Counted from the first letter of the stretch, positions 1-9,167 are shown. The stretch is 64,000 nt of DNA from Rhizobium jaguaris (GCF_003627755.1 NZ_CP032694.1:1665501-1729500); one strand, 5' to 3'. Numbers and translations: made by a program. The notes: a model not told the origin generated them from the letters alone.

Positions 1-40
1 GCGTCTTGAAGTATTTCGATACGTTTTTGAAGCGGATCAT
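1..40 (-). CDS. ABC transporter ATPase of capsule export, N-terminal fragment (left edge)
   Basis: Only the first 13 codons are inside the window. They read MIRFKNVSKYFKT, the usual opening of KpsT/RkpS-type ATPases that power polysaccharide export. The ATG at 40 lies 14 bases after the stop codon of the KpsE-like gene on the same strand, so the two genes are likely co-transcribed. A GTG at 43 is an alternative start in the same frame. No Walker motif is visible because the gene leaves the window; the family call rests on the N-terminal sequence and the context. Confidence 0.6.
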   Translation of the reverse strand, partial: MIRFKNVSKYFKT

Positions 41-54
41 CACGCATGTCTCAC

Positions 55-1365
55 TTATATCTGATGATCCTGCACGGACGCCCAGATCAATGAGAGGGTT
101 GTCCAGACAACGGCTAGGCCAAGCAATATGATGAGTGGCGTGGTGATCCGGTGAGGAAAGACGGCTTCATCCGGAAGCGTTGGGTTCACGAAAACAGCGA
201 GGTAAAGCGTTTTTCGAAGCGCTTCCGCAAGCACCGCATCGTAGTTCCTCTGCGAAGCCTCATAAAGCCTTTCCGCGATTACCCGGTCCGTATCGAGCCT
301 GGAGTATTCCAGCAGCGCTTTGGCCAGACTCGCATTTTCCGGCCCGGTCAGTTCCGATTTCTTTTTGTCGATCTGAGCATCAAGGCTTTGCAGCGCAAGC
401 GTCAGTTGTTGGTAGGTCGGAGAGCCCTCCGCATGTGACTGCTTCATCACGAAAAGGCGCGTTTCGAATTCGAGCTTCTGCGCAAGGAGTCCCGTCAGCA
501 GCGTGCTGCTGTCCTTGGCCTGCGCCTCTGGACTGAGAAGCCCGGATTGATGCTGAAATTGATTGAGCGCGGTCAAGGTGTCGGCATAGGCCTTCCCGCT
601 TTTTTCGACATCCGCCTGCATGCTTTGCACGATGTCGTTGCGTGCGCGTTGCGAGAGCTCGTTGATCAGCGCTTCGCTCTCCTGGATGATGGCGTTGGAG
701 AGCTTTACGGAATCGTCGGGCGTGAATGCGCGAACCTTCAAAGTGATGATGCCGGAGGAGACATCGATGTAGGCACTGACGTGGTTTTGCCAATAGTCCA
801 GAAATTTCTCGTCTGATTTCGACGAGCGGAATCGAGACAGAAAATCCGCATCTTCCCGCGTGAACATGGATCGATAGTCGAGTTTCTTGCCGATCCGTTT
901 GAGGATCTCCGTCGAGCGAATGAAGCTCGTAACAACGTAAGCATCCTGTGAGGCAGAACGCATATTGAGAAGGCCCGCAGGCCCGCCGCTATTCTCGGAT
1001 CCGCCACTGCCGTCGCCCTTGTCGTCTGAACTGGTGCCGGAGAGGGCGCGAACGGCGAAGCGGGCTTCAGCAACGTACTGATCTGAAGCGATGAAGACGT
1101 AATAGATCAAGCTCGCCAGAAACGGCAGGATGACCATCAGTAAAAAGCTGAGGAGGCGAAGCGGTGGCTTGCCGCCGGACTGGGGCGCGGGTTCCTGCGT
1201 GCCGGGTACCGGTATATATTCGATCTCTTCCAGATCATTGTGCTGGCGCCGTTCGGGCACCCGTCGCCGAAACAATGACGGTAAGAGATGTCGCGCCGGC
1301 TTTACTCGCGGAGACCGCTGATCGATCGCCTCTTCAATGGTTATTTTGGGCATGTCGGCTTGCAT
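55..1365 (-). CDS. capsular polysaccharide export inner-membrane protein, KpsE/RkpR type
   Basis: 436 residues with the architecture of polysaccharide co-polymerase family 3 (KpsE, CtrB, BexC, RkpR). There is a basic, proline-rich cytoplasmic N-terminus, a membrane segment at about 69-93, a long periplasmic part that is predicted to be helical from about 215 to 390, and a second membrane segment at about 408-430 preceded by a proline-containing VNPTLPDEAVFPHR motif. These proteins bridge the inner-membrane ABC exporter and the outer-membrane channel. A Gly/Ser-rich loop at about 112-132 is low complexity. An internal ATG four codons in (MPKITIEE) is an alternative start. The gene overlaps the upstream gene by 32 bases and is followed by the ATPase fragment, so it belongs to a capsule export operon. 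Confidence 0.8.
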   Translation of the reverse strand: MQADMPKITIEEAIDQRSPRVKPARHLLPSLFRRRVPERRQHNDLEEIEYIPVPGTQEPAPQSGGKPPLRLLSFLLMVILPFLASLIYYVFIASDQYVAEARFAVRALSGTSSDDKGDGSGGSENSGGPAGLLNMRSASQDAYVVTSFIRSTEILKRIGKKLDYRSMFTREDADFLSRFRSSKSDEKFLDYWQNHVSAYIDVSSGIITLKVRAFTPDDSVKLSNAIIQESEALINELSQRARNDIVQSMQADVEKSGKAYADTLTALNQFQHQSGLLSPEAQAKDSSTLLTGLLAQKLEFETRLFVMKQSHAEGSPTYQQLTLALQSLDAQIDKKKSELTGPENASLAKALLEYSRLDTDRVIAERLYEASQRNYDAVLAEALRKTLYLAVFVNPTLPDEAVFPHRITTPLIILLGLAVVWTTLSLIWASVQDHQI

Positions 1366-2170
1366 TCGTTTTTAGCAATTCCGGCGCGGTCGGTTTCATC
1401 GCCTCACGCACGTAATGATCAAAAATAAGGTCTTCCTCGAGCATCAGCTCGGCAATATGCAAAGAGCGTAATCTGGTCGCGACGTCCTCCAGGGCGGTGT
1501 GCCGGGAGAGCAACGGAAGCTCGCCTATGGAAATACCGAGCAGCTCACCAATCGCGTCCTGAAAATGAAGGCTGTCGGCATCATGCCCGACAACGGTGAA
1601 ACGTGAGAGCAGCTCGATCGCCGCAGCAATGTCGCCACGCGTGGCGAGTTGCTCCGGGCTGCTGGCGACCAGTTGGCGGGTAACAGGGGACACCAGAACG
1701 TTTCTGACATTCTGCGATGCTTTCTTGAGCGCCGATTTGAGGGACGACTCATTTTCGAGATCGACCTCAGCGAAATGTTCCGCCGCCGGTGCCAGGATGA
1801 TCTTATCCCGGTCGCCAAAGAATGAGATCTGGGTTTTTGCCATCCGCTTCAAAAGAAATATGCGCAGGGCCAATTCATAATAGGGGTCCGTGAGCAGAAC
1901 GATGGCTTTGAATCCCTTGTCGAGAAACTCCTCATAATTCCGCAGCAGCAGGCGCCCGCTGATATAAATCGACTGGATGGCGTTGAGATGAAAGGCCTGG
2001 AGCGCGGTTTCATGGCCGAAACGCTCTACGGACGACAGCTCATATTGAAAATGACGGCCGCAGTGATAATCGAATTTGACCATCGGCAGGAGCTGTGTTT
2101 CCAGGCGCAGGATCTTCAGTGGGACCGGTTGCGACACTTGTGGCCGCCGATAGATCAACACTCCCGACAT
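1334..2170 (-). CDS. hypothetical protein of the capsule cluster, start codon inside a tRNA remnant
   Basis: 278 residues with no motif I recognise. It looks soluble and globular, with no signal peptide and no membrane segment. It overlaps the KpsE-like gene by 32 bases on the same strand, so it was probably recruited to capsule synthesis or transport, but its function cannot be read from the sequence. The first ATG (2170) lies in what would be the variable loop of a truncated tRNA-Val, and the first codons are therefore tRNA sequence. An internal start at Met30 (MVKFDYHCGRHFQYE) is a plausible alternative for the ancestral protein. No clear ribosome binding site precedes the first ATG. Confidence 0.6.
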   Translation of the reverse strand: MSGVLIYRRPQVSQPVPLKILRLETQLLPMVKFDYHCGRHFQYELSSVERFGHETALQAFHLNAIQSIYISGRLLLRNYEEFLDKGFKAIVLLTDPYYELALRIFLLKRMAKTQISFFGDRDKIILAPAAEHFAEVDLENESSLKSALKKASQNVRNVLVSPVTRQLVASSPEQLATRGDIAAAIELLSRFTVVGHDADSLHFQDAIGELLGISIGELPLLSRHTALEDVATRLRSLHIAELMLEEDLIFDHYVREAMKPTAPELLKTNASRHAQNNH

Positions 2171-2213
2171 CCTCGGTGTAAACGAGGCGCTCTACCAACT
2201 GAGCTAATCGCCC
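2161..2213 (-). pseudogene. tRNA-Val(TAC) 5' portion, 3' end missing
   Basis: On the minus strand, from 2213 down, the sequence gives a normal acceptor 5' strand (GGGCGAT), D arm (GCTC/GAGC), anticodon arm (CCTCG/CGAGG) with loop TTTACAC and anticodon TAC, a variable loop and the 5' half of the T stem (GGGAG). After 2161 the TTCGANT T loop, the T-stem partner, the acceptor 3' strand and CCA are absent, and the sequence passes straight into the capsule gene. The following 23 bases match the expected 3' end at only about half the positions. It cannot make a mature tRNA. Confidence 0.75.
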
Positions 2214-2605
2214 GTCATGCAAGCGGGTCATTGGCCCGCCGCGTTCGGTGGCCGTGATCTATGCGGAACGGCAAAAAACCGCAAGAGTGTTTGTGAAGAT
2301 TTTTTGATTTTTTTGATGGCGTCGCTCCGTCAAGTCGATATCGATACTCCGTCCTTTCGCAAAAGCAGCCTGGCTCTGGAGCGTGTATGAGCCGCTTTTG
2401 AAATGCGTGAGACGCGAACCTGCCATGCCAAATCGGCGGAGCCGGAATGTGTCGGCGACGGTCGCGCAAACAATTCGCACTCTGTCATGGATTTGTATTT
2501 AAACCTGCTTGACACCCAAACACGAACCCCGTAGTTAGCCGCTCATCGAACGGCGAGAGGCCGCTTTGATGGATGCGAGAGCATCCGGAATGCTTGAAAT
2601 GAAGT
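2214..2605. other. intergenic stretch between the capsule cluster and tRNA-Asp
   Basis: I see no convincing coding frame in these 392 bases. The left part is T-rich (around 2300-2320). The only element I can support is the promoter at 2509-2537 for the tRNA-Asp genes. The stretch marks the border between the capsule cluster on the minus strand and the core tRNA/nuo region on the plus strand. Confidence 0.6.
2509..2537 (+). promoter_or_regulatory. sigma70-type promoter of the tRNA-Asp genes
   Basis: TTGACA at 2509-2514, a 17-base spacer and TAGTTA at 2532-2537. The predicted start near 2544 lies about 60 bases before the first tRNA-Asp. The -35 element is a perfect consensus. Confidence 0.6.
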
Positions 2606-2682
2606 GCGGGTGTAGCTCAGTCGGTTAGAGTGCCGGCCTGTCACGCCGGAGGTCGCGGGTTCGAGCCCCGTCACTCGCGCCA
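2606..2682 (+). tRNA. tRNA-Asp(GTC), copy 1
   Basis: 77 bases with full cloverleaf pairing: acceptor GCGGGTG/CACTCGC, D arm, anticodon stem CCGGC/GCCGG with loop CTGTCAC (anticodon GTC), T arm GCGGG/CCCGT, discriminator G and encoded CCA (2680-2682). It is identical to the second copy 50 bases downstream. Confidence 0.97.
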
Positions 2683-2732
2683 TTTTAAAGCATAATTGCC
2701 GGATTTCGCATGGCCGATAGGTCAAACGATGC

Positions 2733-2809
2733 GCGGGTGTAGCTCAGTCGGTTAGAGTGCCGGCCTGTCACGCCGGAGGTCGCGGGTTCGAGCCCCGTCA
2801 CTCGCGCCA
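2733..2809 (+). tRNA. tRNA-Asp(GTC), copy 2
   Basis: Same 77-base sequence as copy 1, including anticodon GTC and the encoded CCA at 2807-2809. The two genes are separated by 50 bases and probably share one primary transcript from the promoter at 2509-2537. Confidence 0.97.
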
Positions 2810-3069
2810 TTTGTTTCAAGCCATTACAATCAATCATCAATTTGCTGCGACTGCGAAAACACCGTTCCGCGTTTGCGCGGATTTGTCGCGATATCGTTGC
2901 AGCTTGTTGATAAGCCGTGTTCGGTAGTGCTTGAAACGACATATTCAAAAGGCTTGCGCCCGCGCTCCGGCTGCGCTAACCACGGCTCTGTTGCAACGCT
3001 CTTTCGCTTGGCTTGGGCATTTGCTCAGAGGCGCCACCCCGGCGCCCATGGCAAGCAGGGATGGACATG

Positions 3070-3435
3070 ATGACTGGACTGCTCAGTTCCTATATTCCGA
3101 TAGCGATTTTCATTGGTATTGCCGTGGTGATCGGCCTGGCGTTGTTGATTACGCCGTTTGCCGTCGCCTTCAAGGCGCCTGATTCGGAAAAGCTGTCGGC
3201 TTACGAATGCGGCTTCAACGCATTCGACGACGCCCGCATGAAATTCGACATCCGCTTCTATCTTGTGTCGATTCTCTTCATCATCTTTGACCTGGAAGTC
3301 GCCTTCCTTTTCCCCTGGGCCGTATCCTTCGGTGCGATCGGCTGGTTCGGGTTCTGGTCGATGATGGTGTTCCTGGCGGTGCTGACCATCGGCTTTATCT
3401 ATGAATGGAAGAAGGGAGCGCTCGAATGGGAGTAG
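3070..3435 (+). CDS. nuoA: NADH-quinone oxidoreductase subunit A
   Basis: 121-residue membrane subunit of complex I, which couples NADH oxidation to proton translocation. Three membrane segments are visible, with the family hallmark [14 protein letters not shown] in the loop after the first and the acidic [14 protein letters not shown] segment in the second. It is the first gene of the nuo operon. The start is uncertain among ATGs at 3061, 3067 and 3070; GGG at 3058-3060 sits best before 3067 or 3070, and [10 protein letters not shown] resembles the usual NuoA start. The stop overlaps nuoB by 10 bases. No clear promoter was found in 2810-3060. Confidence 0.93.
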   Translation: MTGLLSSYIPIAIFIGIAVVIGLALLITPFAVAFKAPDSEKLSAYECGFNAFDDARMKFDIRFYLVSILFIIFDLEVAFLFPWAVSFGAIGWFGFWSMMVFLAVLTIGFIYEWKKGALEWE

Positions 3436-4007
3436 CCCAAAGCAACACGACGCTCGTTGCGCCGCAGCCGAAGGGGATCATCGATCCCGCAACCGGCAAG
3501 CCCGTTGGCGGCAATGATCCGTTCTTCGGCGAGATCAACAATGAGCTCGCCGACAAGGGCTTCCTGGTCACCTCGACCGACGAGCTGATCAACTGGGCCC
3601 GTACCGGCTCGCTGATGTGGATGACCTTCGGCCTTGCTTGCTGCGCCGTCGAAATGATGCAGGTTTCCATGCCGCGTTACGACGTAGAGCGCTTCGGTTT
3701 TGCACCGCGTGCCTCGCCGCGCCAGTCTGACGTCATGATCGTCGCCGGCACGCTGACCAACAAGATGGCCCCGGCTCTGCGCAAGGTCTACGACCAGATG
3801 CCGGAACCGCGCTACGTCATCTCGATGGGCTCCTGCGCCAACGGCGGCGGCTACTATCATTACTCCTATTCTGTTGTGCGCGGCTGCGACCGTGTGGTGC
3901 CGATCGACATCTATGTACCGGGCTGTCCTCCCACGGCGGAGGCGCTGCTCTACGGCGTCCTTCTGCTGCAGAAGAAAATCCGGCGCACCGGCACGATCGA
4001 ACGGTAA
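3426..4007 (+). CDS. nuoB: NADH-quinone oxidoreductase subunit B (cluster N2 subunit)
   Basis: 193-residue peripheral-arm subunit that carries the terminal [4Fe-4S] cluster N2, which reduces ubiquinone. The ligands are visible: the tandem Cys72-Cys73 in [10 protein letters not shown], Cys137 in GSCANGGG and Cys167 in [10 protein letters not shown]. The start at 3426 (MGVAQSN) overlaps the end of nuoA, with GAAGGGA a few bases upstream; a longer in-frame start at 3405 would lie deeper in nuoA and is less likely. Confidence 0.95.
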   Translation: MGVAQSNTTLVAPQPKGIIDPATGKPVGGNDPFFGEINNELADKGFLVTSTDELINWARTGSLMWMTFGLACCAVEMMQVSMPRYDVERFGFAPRASPRQSDVMIVAGTLTNKMAPALRKVYDQMPEPRYVISMGSCANGGGYYHYSYSVVRGCDRVVPIDIYVPGCPPTAEALLYGVLLLQKKIRRTGTIER

Positions 4008-4025
4008 GGCAGAGGACAAGGCAAT

Positions 4026-4628
4026 ATGAGTGAAGCCCTGAACGAACTCGCCACCTATCTCACGGAAGTTCGCGGCGCGCTGATTTCGTCGTTCGAGATC
4101 AAGTACGGTGAGCTGAACGTGACGACATCAGCGGCAAACGTGGTCGCGCTGCTGACGTTCCTGCGTGATGATGCCAAATGCGGTTTCGTCAACCTTACGG
4201 ATATTTGCGGCGTCGACTGGCCGCAGCGTCCCGATCGTTTCGATGTCGTCTACCACCTGCTGTCGCCGAAGAAGAATTTGCGCATCCGCGTCAAGGTTCC
4301 GGTCGCCGAAGATCAGCCGGTTCCCTCGGCCTGCAGCGTCTATCCCGGCGCCGATTGGTTCGAGCGCGAAACCTGGGACATGTACGGCGTTCTCTTCACC
4401 GGCCACCCGGATCTGCGCCGCCTTTTGACCGACTACGGCTTCGAAGGCCATCCGCTGCGCAAGGATTTCCCGACCACCGGTTTCGTCGAAGTTCGTTATG
4501 ACGACGCTGCCAAGCGCGTCATCTACGAGCCGGTCGAGCTGAAGCAGGAATTCCGTAACTTCGACTTCTTGTCCCCTTGGGAAGGCACGGATTACGTGCT
4601 GCCGGGCGATGAGAAGGCGAAGGCATAA
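4026..4628 (+). CDS. nuoC: NADH-quinone oxidoreductase subunit C (30 kDa subunit)
   Basis: 200-residue hydrophilic subunit of the complex I connecting module. The 30-kDa signature is at about 113-149, running from [20 protein letters not shown] to GHPLRKDFP. It is separate from nuoD here, as in other alphaproteobacteria, not fused as in enterobacteria. It lies 18 bases after nuoB. Confidence 0.95.
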   Translation: MSEALNELATYLTEVRGALISSFEIKYGELNVTTSAANVVALLTFLRDDAKCGFVNLTDICGVDWPQRPDRFDVVYHLLSPKKNLRIRVKVPVAEDQPVPSACSVYPGADWFERETWDMYGVLFTGHPDLRRLLTDYGFEGHPLRKDFPTTGFVEVRYDDAAKRVIYEPVELKQEFRNFDFLSPWEGTDYVLPGDEKAKA

Positions 4629-4697
4629 TTTGATGGCGTGTGGCGGGCCTTGAGGCTTGCCATTCTCTGAATATCTGAAAACGCGAGCATCGCCGCC

Positions 4698-5888
4698 ATG
4701 ACAGAACACAACGTTCGCAACTTCAACATCAATTTCGGTCCGCAGCACCCGGCTGCGCACGGCGTTTTGCGTCTTGTCCTCGAATTGGACGGCGAAATTG
4801 TGGAACGCGTCGATCCCCATATCGGCCTGCTGCATCGCGGCACGGAAAAGCTGATCGAGACGAAGACATATCTGCAGGCCGTTCCTTATTTCGACCGCCT
4901 TGATTACGTGGCGCCGATGAACCAGGAACACGCCTATGCGCTGGCTGTCGAAAAGCTCCTCGGCATCGAAATTCCGATCCGTGGCCAGTTGATCCGCGTG
5001 CTCTACTCGGAAATCGGCCGCATCCTTTCGCATCTTCTGAACGTTACGACGCAGGCCATGGACGTCGGTGCGCTGACGCCGCCGCTGTGGGGCTTCGAGG
5101 AGCGTGAAAAGCTGATGGTGTTCTATGAACGCGCATCTGGCTCGCGCATGCATGCCGCTTATGTCCGTCCGGGCGGCGTTCACCAGGATCTGCCGGAAAA
5201 GCTGGTGCAGGATATCGGCGACTGGTGCGATCCCTTCTTGAAAGCGCTCGACGATATCGACGAGCTGCTCACTGGCAACCGCATCTTCAAGCAGCGCAAC
5301 GTCGATATCGGCGTCGTGTCGCTGGAAGACTGCTGGGCATGGGGCTTCTCTGGCGTCATGGTCCGTGGCTCGGGTGCCGCTTGGGACCTGCGTCGCGCGC
5401 AGCCCTATGAATGCTATTCCGATCTCGAATTCGACATTCCGATCGGCAAGAACGGCGACTGCTACGACCGTTACCTGATCCGCATGATCGAGATGCGCCA
5501 GTCTGTCCGCATCATGAAGCAGTGCGTCAACCGCCTGCTCGGCGATGCCAAGACCGGCCCGGTCTCTTCGCTCGACGGCAAGGTCGTGCCGCCGAAGCGC
5601 GGTGAGATGAAGCGTTCGATGGAAGCGTTGATCCACCATTTCAAGCTCTACACTGAAGGGTACCACGTGCCCGCCGGCGAGGTTTATACCGCCGTCGAAG
5701 CGCCGAAGGGCGAGTTCGGCGTCTATCTCGTCTCCGACGGCTCGAACAAGCCGTATCGCTGCAAGATCCGCGCTCCGGGCTATGCGCATCTGCAGGCCAT
5801 GGATTTCATGTGCCGCGGCCATCTGCTTGCCGACGTCGCGGCCGTGCTCGGTTCGCTCGACATCGTGTTCGGTGAGGTGGATCGCTGA
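4698..5888 (+). CDS. nuoD: NADH-quinone oxidoreductase subunit D (49 kDa subunit)
   Basis: 396 residues, the usual length. This subunit forms the quinone-binding pocket together with NuoB and descends from [NiFe]-hydrogenase large subunits. Visible motifs are the N-terminal [13 protein letters not shown] (about 14-26) with the quinone-site His, the 49-kDa signature [14 protein letters not shown] (about 41-54) and the C-terminal DIVFGEVDR. Its TGA shares one base with the ATG of the next gene (TGATG), which implies translational coupling. Confidence 0.96.
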   Translation: MTEHNVRNFNINFGPQHPAAHGVLRLVLELDGEIVERVDPHIGLLHRGTEKLIETKTYLQAVPYFDRLDYVAPMNQEHAYALAVEKLLGIEIPIRGQLIRVLYSEIGRILSHLLNVTTQAMDVGALTPPLWGFEEREKLMVFYERASGSRMHAAYVRPGGVHQDLPEKLVQDIGDWCDPFLKALDDIDELLTGNRIFKQRNVDIGVVSLEDCWAWGFSGVMVRGSGAAWDLRRAQPYECYSDLEFDIPIGKNGDCYDRYLIRMIEMRQSVRIMKQCVNRLLGDAKTGPVSSLDGKVVPPKRGEMKRSMEALIHHFKLYTEGYHVPAGEVYTAVEAPKGEFGVYLVSDGSNKPYRCKIRAPGYAHLQAMDFMCRGHLLADVAAVLGSLDIVFGEVDR

Positions 5889-6205
5889 TGCAGCTTTGGC
5901 CGGTCCTCGTTGCGGCGCTTCTTGTTGCTTCCGGAGCTTCGGCTCAGCAGGTCGGCAAGACGCAGACGTTGCCCAGCATCACCGTGCAAGGTTCGAATGC
6001 GAAAAGTTCGAATGTTGCCAAGAGTGGAAATACGGCTTCGCAAAGCGCGGTATCGACCATGGGCGATCTCGTGTCACGCGGCTATGAAATAAAGGCCGCT
6101 GTGCCCAACGGCGGCAAATTCGTTGTGTTTATGCAGAAAGACCAGTCGGCCTATGCCTGCGAATTTTCGTCTCTGACGGATACGCGGTGTGGGTCCTTAA
6201 ACTGA
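5888..6205 (+). CDS. small secreted protein encoded inside the nuo operon
   Basis: 105 residues with a clear Sec signal peptide: a hydrophobic core at about 5-15 and cleavage expected after ASA at 17-19. A Ser/Asn-rich linker (about 30-55) leads to a compact C-terminal part (about 56-105) with two cysteines that could form a disulfide. No known domain was recognised. The start overlaps the nuoD stop by one base and nuoE follows after 15 bases, so it is co-expressed with complex I. It might be a periplasmic accessory or simply a passenger; nothing in the sequence decides this. Confidence 0.75.
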   Translation: MQLWPVLVAALLVASGASAQQVGKTQTLPSITVQGSNAKSSNVAKSGNTASQSAVSTMGDLVSRGYEIKAAVPNGGKFVVFMQKDQSAYACEFSSLTDTRCGSLN

Positions 6206-6220
6206 GATAAGGCGTGAAAG

Positions 6221-6928
6221 ATGTCCGTTCGTCGACTAGCCGAAGATCAATTCCAGCCTGCCGCCTTCGCCTTTAACCAGGAGAACGCGGTTTGGGCGGA
6301 AAAGACGATCAAGAAATATCCCGAGGGCCGTCAGCAATCCGCGATCATCCCGCTGATGATGCGGGCGCAAGAGCAGGATGGCTGGGTCACCAAGGCGGCC
6401 ATCGAAAAGATCGCCGATATGCTCGACATGGCCTATATTCGTGCGCTCGAAGTTGCCACCTTCTATACACAGTTCCAACTGCATCCGGTCGGCAGCCGCG
6501 CCCATATCCAGGTGTGTGGCACGACGCCCTGCATGCTGCGCGGCGCCGAGGGCTTGGTGAAGGTCTGCAAGAGCAAGATCGCCGACCACGCGCTGGAACG
6601 CAATGCCGAAGGCACGCTTTCCTGGGAAGAGGTCGAATGTCAGGGCGCCTGCGTCAACGCACCGATGGTTGTTATCGGCAAGGATACCTATGAGGATCTG
6701 ACGCCGGAACGTCTCGAAGAGATCATCGATGCATTTGTCGCAGGCAAGGGCAGCGAAGTCCCGACTGGCCCGCAGATCGATCGCGTTTTCTCTGCACCGG
6801 AAGGTGGTTTGACTTCGCTTCTGGATTCGCCGAAGCCGGCGACGAAGAAGAAGTCCGGTGCTAAGGTTGTCGCCGAAGCGGGGGCGGTGCCATCCGAGCC
6901 AGCGGCTGTCGGCAACAAGGCTGAGTAA
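6221..6928 (+). CDS. nuoE: NADH-quinone oxidoreductase subunit E (24 kDa, [2Fe-2S] N1a)
   Basis: 235 residues. The thioredoxin-like [2Fe-2S] domain has ligands Cys99 and Cys104 (VCGTTPC) and Cys140 and Cys144 (CQGAC). It belongs to the NADH-oxidising module together with NuoF and NuoG. The fold ends near residue 180; a tail of about 55 residues rich in Lys, Ala, Ser and Pro follows, longer than in enterobacterial NuoE and probably disordered. Confidence 0.95.
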   Translation: MSVRRLAEDQFQPAAFAFNQENAVWAEKTIKKYPEGRQQSAIIPLMMRAQEQDGWVTKAAIEKIADMLDMAYIRALEVATFYTQFQLHPVGSRAHIQVCGTTPCMLRGAEGLVKVCKSKIADHALERNAEGTLSWEEVECQGACVNAPMVVIGKDTYEDLTPERLEEIIDAFVAGKGSEVPTGPQIDRVFSAPEGGLTSLLDSPKPATKKKSGAKVVAEAGAVPSEPAAVGNKAE

Positions 6929-6938
6929 GAGGTAAGGC

Positions 6939-8243
6939 ATGTTACAGGATCAGGATCGCATCTTTACCAATATCTACGGTCTCAAGGACAAGTCCCTGAA
7001 AGGCGCGATGAGCCGCGGCCATTGGGATGGCACCAAGCAAATCCTCGAAAAGGGCCGGGACTGGATCGTCAACGAGATGAAGGCTTCCGGCCTTCGCGGT
7101 CGTGGTGGCGCAGGCTTCCCGACGGGCCTGAAGTGGTCCTTCATGCCGAAGGAAAGTGATGGCCGTCCGCATTATCTCGTCGTCAACGCCGACGAGTCTG
7201 AGCCGGGCACCTGCAAGGACCGCGATATCATGCGCCACGATCCGCATACGCTGATCGAAGGCTGCGTTATTGCCGGCTTCGCCATGGGCGCCCACACCGC
7301 CTATATCTATGTCCGTGGCGAATACATGCGCGAGCGCGAAGCCCTGCAGGCAGCCATCGACGAGTGCTACGATGCCGGTCTTCTGGGCAAAAACAACAAG
7401 CTCGGCTGGGATTTTGATGTTTTCGTTCATCATGGCGCCGGCGCTTATATCTGCGGCGAAGAAACCGCGCTGCTCGAAAGCCTCGAAGGCAAGAAAGGCC
7501 AGCCGCGTCTGAAGCCGCCGTTCCCGGCCAACATGGGTCTCTACGGCTGCCCGACCACCGTCAACAACGTCGAATCGATCGCCGTTGCGCCAACGATTCT
7601 GCGTCGCGGCGCTGCCTGGTTCTCCTCCTTCGGCCGTCCGAACAATGTCGGCACGAAGCTGTTCATGCTTTCCGGGCACGTCAATCGTCCGTGCACGGTC
7701 GAAGAAACGATGGGCATTACGTTCCGCGAACTGGTCGAGAAGCACGGCGGCGGCATTCGTGGCGGCTGGGACAATCTGCTTGCCGTTATCCCCGGTGGCG
7801 CGTCGTGCCCGGTCGTTCCGGCGGCCGACATCATCGACTGCCCGATGGATTTCGACGGTCTGCGCGAGGTCAAGTCCTCCTTCGGTACGGCGGCTGCGAT
7901 CGTCATGGACAAGTCGACCGACATCATCAAGGCGATCGCCCGCATCTCGGCCTTCTTCAAGCATGAAAGCTGCGGCCAGTGCACGCCGTGCCGCGAAGGC
8001 ACGGGCTGGATGTGGCGCGTGCTGGAACGCATGGCTCGGGGCAATGCGCAGAAGCGCGAAATCGACATGCTGTTCCAGGTGACCAAGCAGATCGAAGGCC
8101 ATACCATCTGTGCGCTCGGCGACGCCGCCGCGTGGCCGGTACAGGGCCTGATCCGCAACTTCCGCCCGGAAATCGAAAAGCGCATCGACCAATATACGGC
8201 CAATGCGACGAGCCACGGTGCGGTGCTGGAAGCGGCCGAGTAA
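6939..8243 (+). CDS. nuoF: NADH-quinone oxidoreductase subunit F (51 kDa, FMN and NADH site)
   Basis: 434 residues. The Rossmann-like FMN/NADH domain shows [10 protein letters not shown] (about 54-63) and [13 protein letters not shown] (about 83-95). The [4Fe-4S] cluster N3 ligands are Cys345, Cys348 and Cys351 ([11 protein letters not shown]) and Cys391 (HTICALGD). It accepts hydride from NADH and passes electrons into the cluster chain. It starts 10 bases after nuoE and ends 6 bases before an accessory gene. Confidence 0.97.
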   Translation: MLQDQDRIFTNIYGLKDKSLKGAMSRGHWDGTKQILEKGRDWIVNEMKASGLRGRGGAGFPTGLKWSFMPKESDGRPHYLVVNADESEPGTCKDRDIMRHDPHTLIEGCVIAGFAMGAHTAYIYVRGEYMREREALQAAIDECYDAGLLGKNNKLGWDFDVFVHHGAGAYICGEETALLESLEGKKGQPRLKPPFPANMGLYGCPTTVNNVESIAVAPTILRRGAAWFSSFGRPNNVGTKLFMLSGHVNRPCTVEETMGITFRELVEKHGGGIRGGWDNLLAVIPGGASCPVVPAADIIDCPMDFDGLREVKSSFGTAAAIVMDKSTDIIKAIARISAFFKHESCGQCTPCREGTGWMWRVLERMARGNAQKREIDMLFQVTKQIEGHTICALGDAAAWPVQGLIRNFRPEIEKRIDQYTANATSHGAVLEAAE

Positions 8244-8249
8244 GGAGCG

Positions 8250-8972
8250 ATGATGGCGAAGACCACAGATACCAGGCAGAATAGCGGAGCGGCCGATGCA
8301 TCGGCTGATCTCAGCCGTATTGCCGCGGATATGCTGCGGAATTCGCCTGTTTTGCCGATCCACCCGTTGATGTCGCATCCGGCGGCCGCATTTGCTGCCG
8401 CGACCGCGATTGGGTTCGGCTTCTCGTCGCAGATGGCGGGCGCGTTCTTCGGCGCGCTGCAAGGTGCGGTCGAGGCGACCAACAAGCTCGCTGTCGCGCT
8501 TGACGAGAAGAACAGTGCTTCTGCTGAGCCGAAGCCGGTAGCAAAGAGCGATGGGGCAGGAGAGGTGACGGCGTCGCGCGTTGCCAAGCCGGTCGAAGCA
8601 AAGCCGACGGATGTAAAGAAGACCGAACCAAAGTCCGTCGCGGCGAAAGCTACGCCAGCGAAAGTGCCGGCCAAATCCAGGGCCAAGGCCAAGGTCGTTG
8701 CTGCTGAACCGGTCGCGGCAAAGCCGGCAGCGGTGCCTGTGCGTAGCCGCAAGGCCGCCGCGAGGGCGGATGACCTGAAGCGGATTTCGGGCATCGGTCC
8801 GAAGTTGGAGCAGGTTCTGAACGGGCGCGGCATCCAGCGCTTTGCCGATATCGCTGCCTGGAACGAGGCGGATATCGAGCGGATCGATGCGGAATTCGGT
8901 TTCGATGGCCGTATCAAACGCGACGATTGGGTTGGCCAGGCGAGAGCGCTCCAGCCGAAAGGCCGGAGTTGA
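8250..8972 (+). CDS. helix-hairpin-helix protein between nuoF and nuoG
   Basis: 240 residues in three parts: an N-terminal, apparently helical segment with a hydrophobic stretch (about 20-85, including HPLMSHPAAAFAAATAIGFG), a Lys/Ala/Pro-rich low-complexity linker (about 90-170), and a C-terminal helix-hairpin-helix domain (DDLKRISGIGPKLEQVLNGR and onward, to about 240) of the kind seen next to nuo genes in rhizobia and at the end of some ribosomal L21-type annotations. The ATG at 8250 follows TAAGGAG closely; ATG 8253 is an alternative. Co-transcription with nuoF and nuoG is likely. Its role in complex I or nucleic-acid binding is unknown. Confidence 0.75.
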   Translation: MMAKTTDTRQNSGAADASADLSRIAADMLRNSPVLPIHPLMSHPAAAFAAATAIGFGFSSQMAGAFFGALQGAVEATNKLAVALDEKNSASAEPKPVAKSDGAGEVTASRVAKPVEAKPTDVKKTEPKSVAAKATPAKVPAKSRAKAKVVAAEPVAAKPAAVPVRSRKAAARADDLKRISGIGPKLEQVLNGRGIQRFADIAAWNEADIERIDAEFGFDGRIKRDDWVGQARALQPKGRS

Positions 8973-9032
8973 GAATTTTCTTTGGCCGTGCCTAAGCAGC
9001 CGAAGAGCGTGAACTAAAGCGGTGAGCATGTT

Positions 9033-9167
9033 GTGGGCGCGGCCTGCGATGTTTCAGCCGAGGTGCTGATCTTGTGGGGGCAAGGTTCGGCAAAGGTGAT
9101 TGTGAGCAAGACCGGTGCCACGCGGCTCAAATGCCGTGCCGGTGGCGAGACGGTATTGCGATCATGA
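9033..9167 (+). CDS. possible small protein between the HhH gene and nuoG
   Basis: A 44-codon frame starting with GTG at 9033 and ending at TGA 9165. GGTGAG lies six bases upstream. The frame has rhizobial-looking codon use, and the translation VGAACDVSAEVLILWG looks like a real protein segment. It sits in the 247-base gap before nuoG, where related genomes may carry a small gene. There is no recognised family, and it could be chance; confidence is low. Confidence 0.25.
   Translation: MGAACDVSAEVLILWGQGSAKVIVSKTGATRLKCRAGGETVLRS

Noticed and set aside
4128..5822. Long open frame (564 codons) on the minus strand across nuoC and nuoD
   Set aside because: It is antisense to clearly coding, motif-rich genes and is rich in Arg, His, Asp and Ala without any recognisable fold; high GC at third positions leaves such shadows open.
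6942..9029. 695-codon open frame on the minus strand across nuoF and the HhH gene
   Set aside because: Antisense shadow of nuoF with arginine-rich, repetitive translation and no start context.
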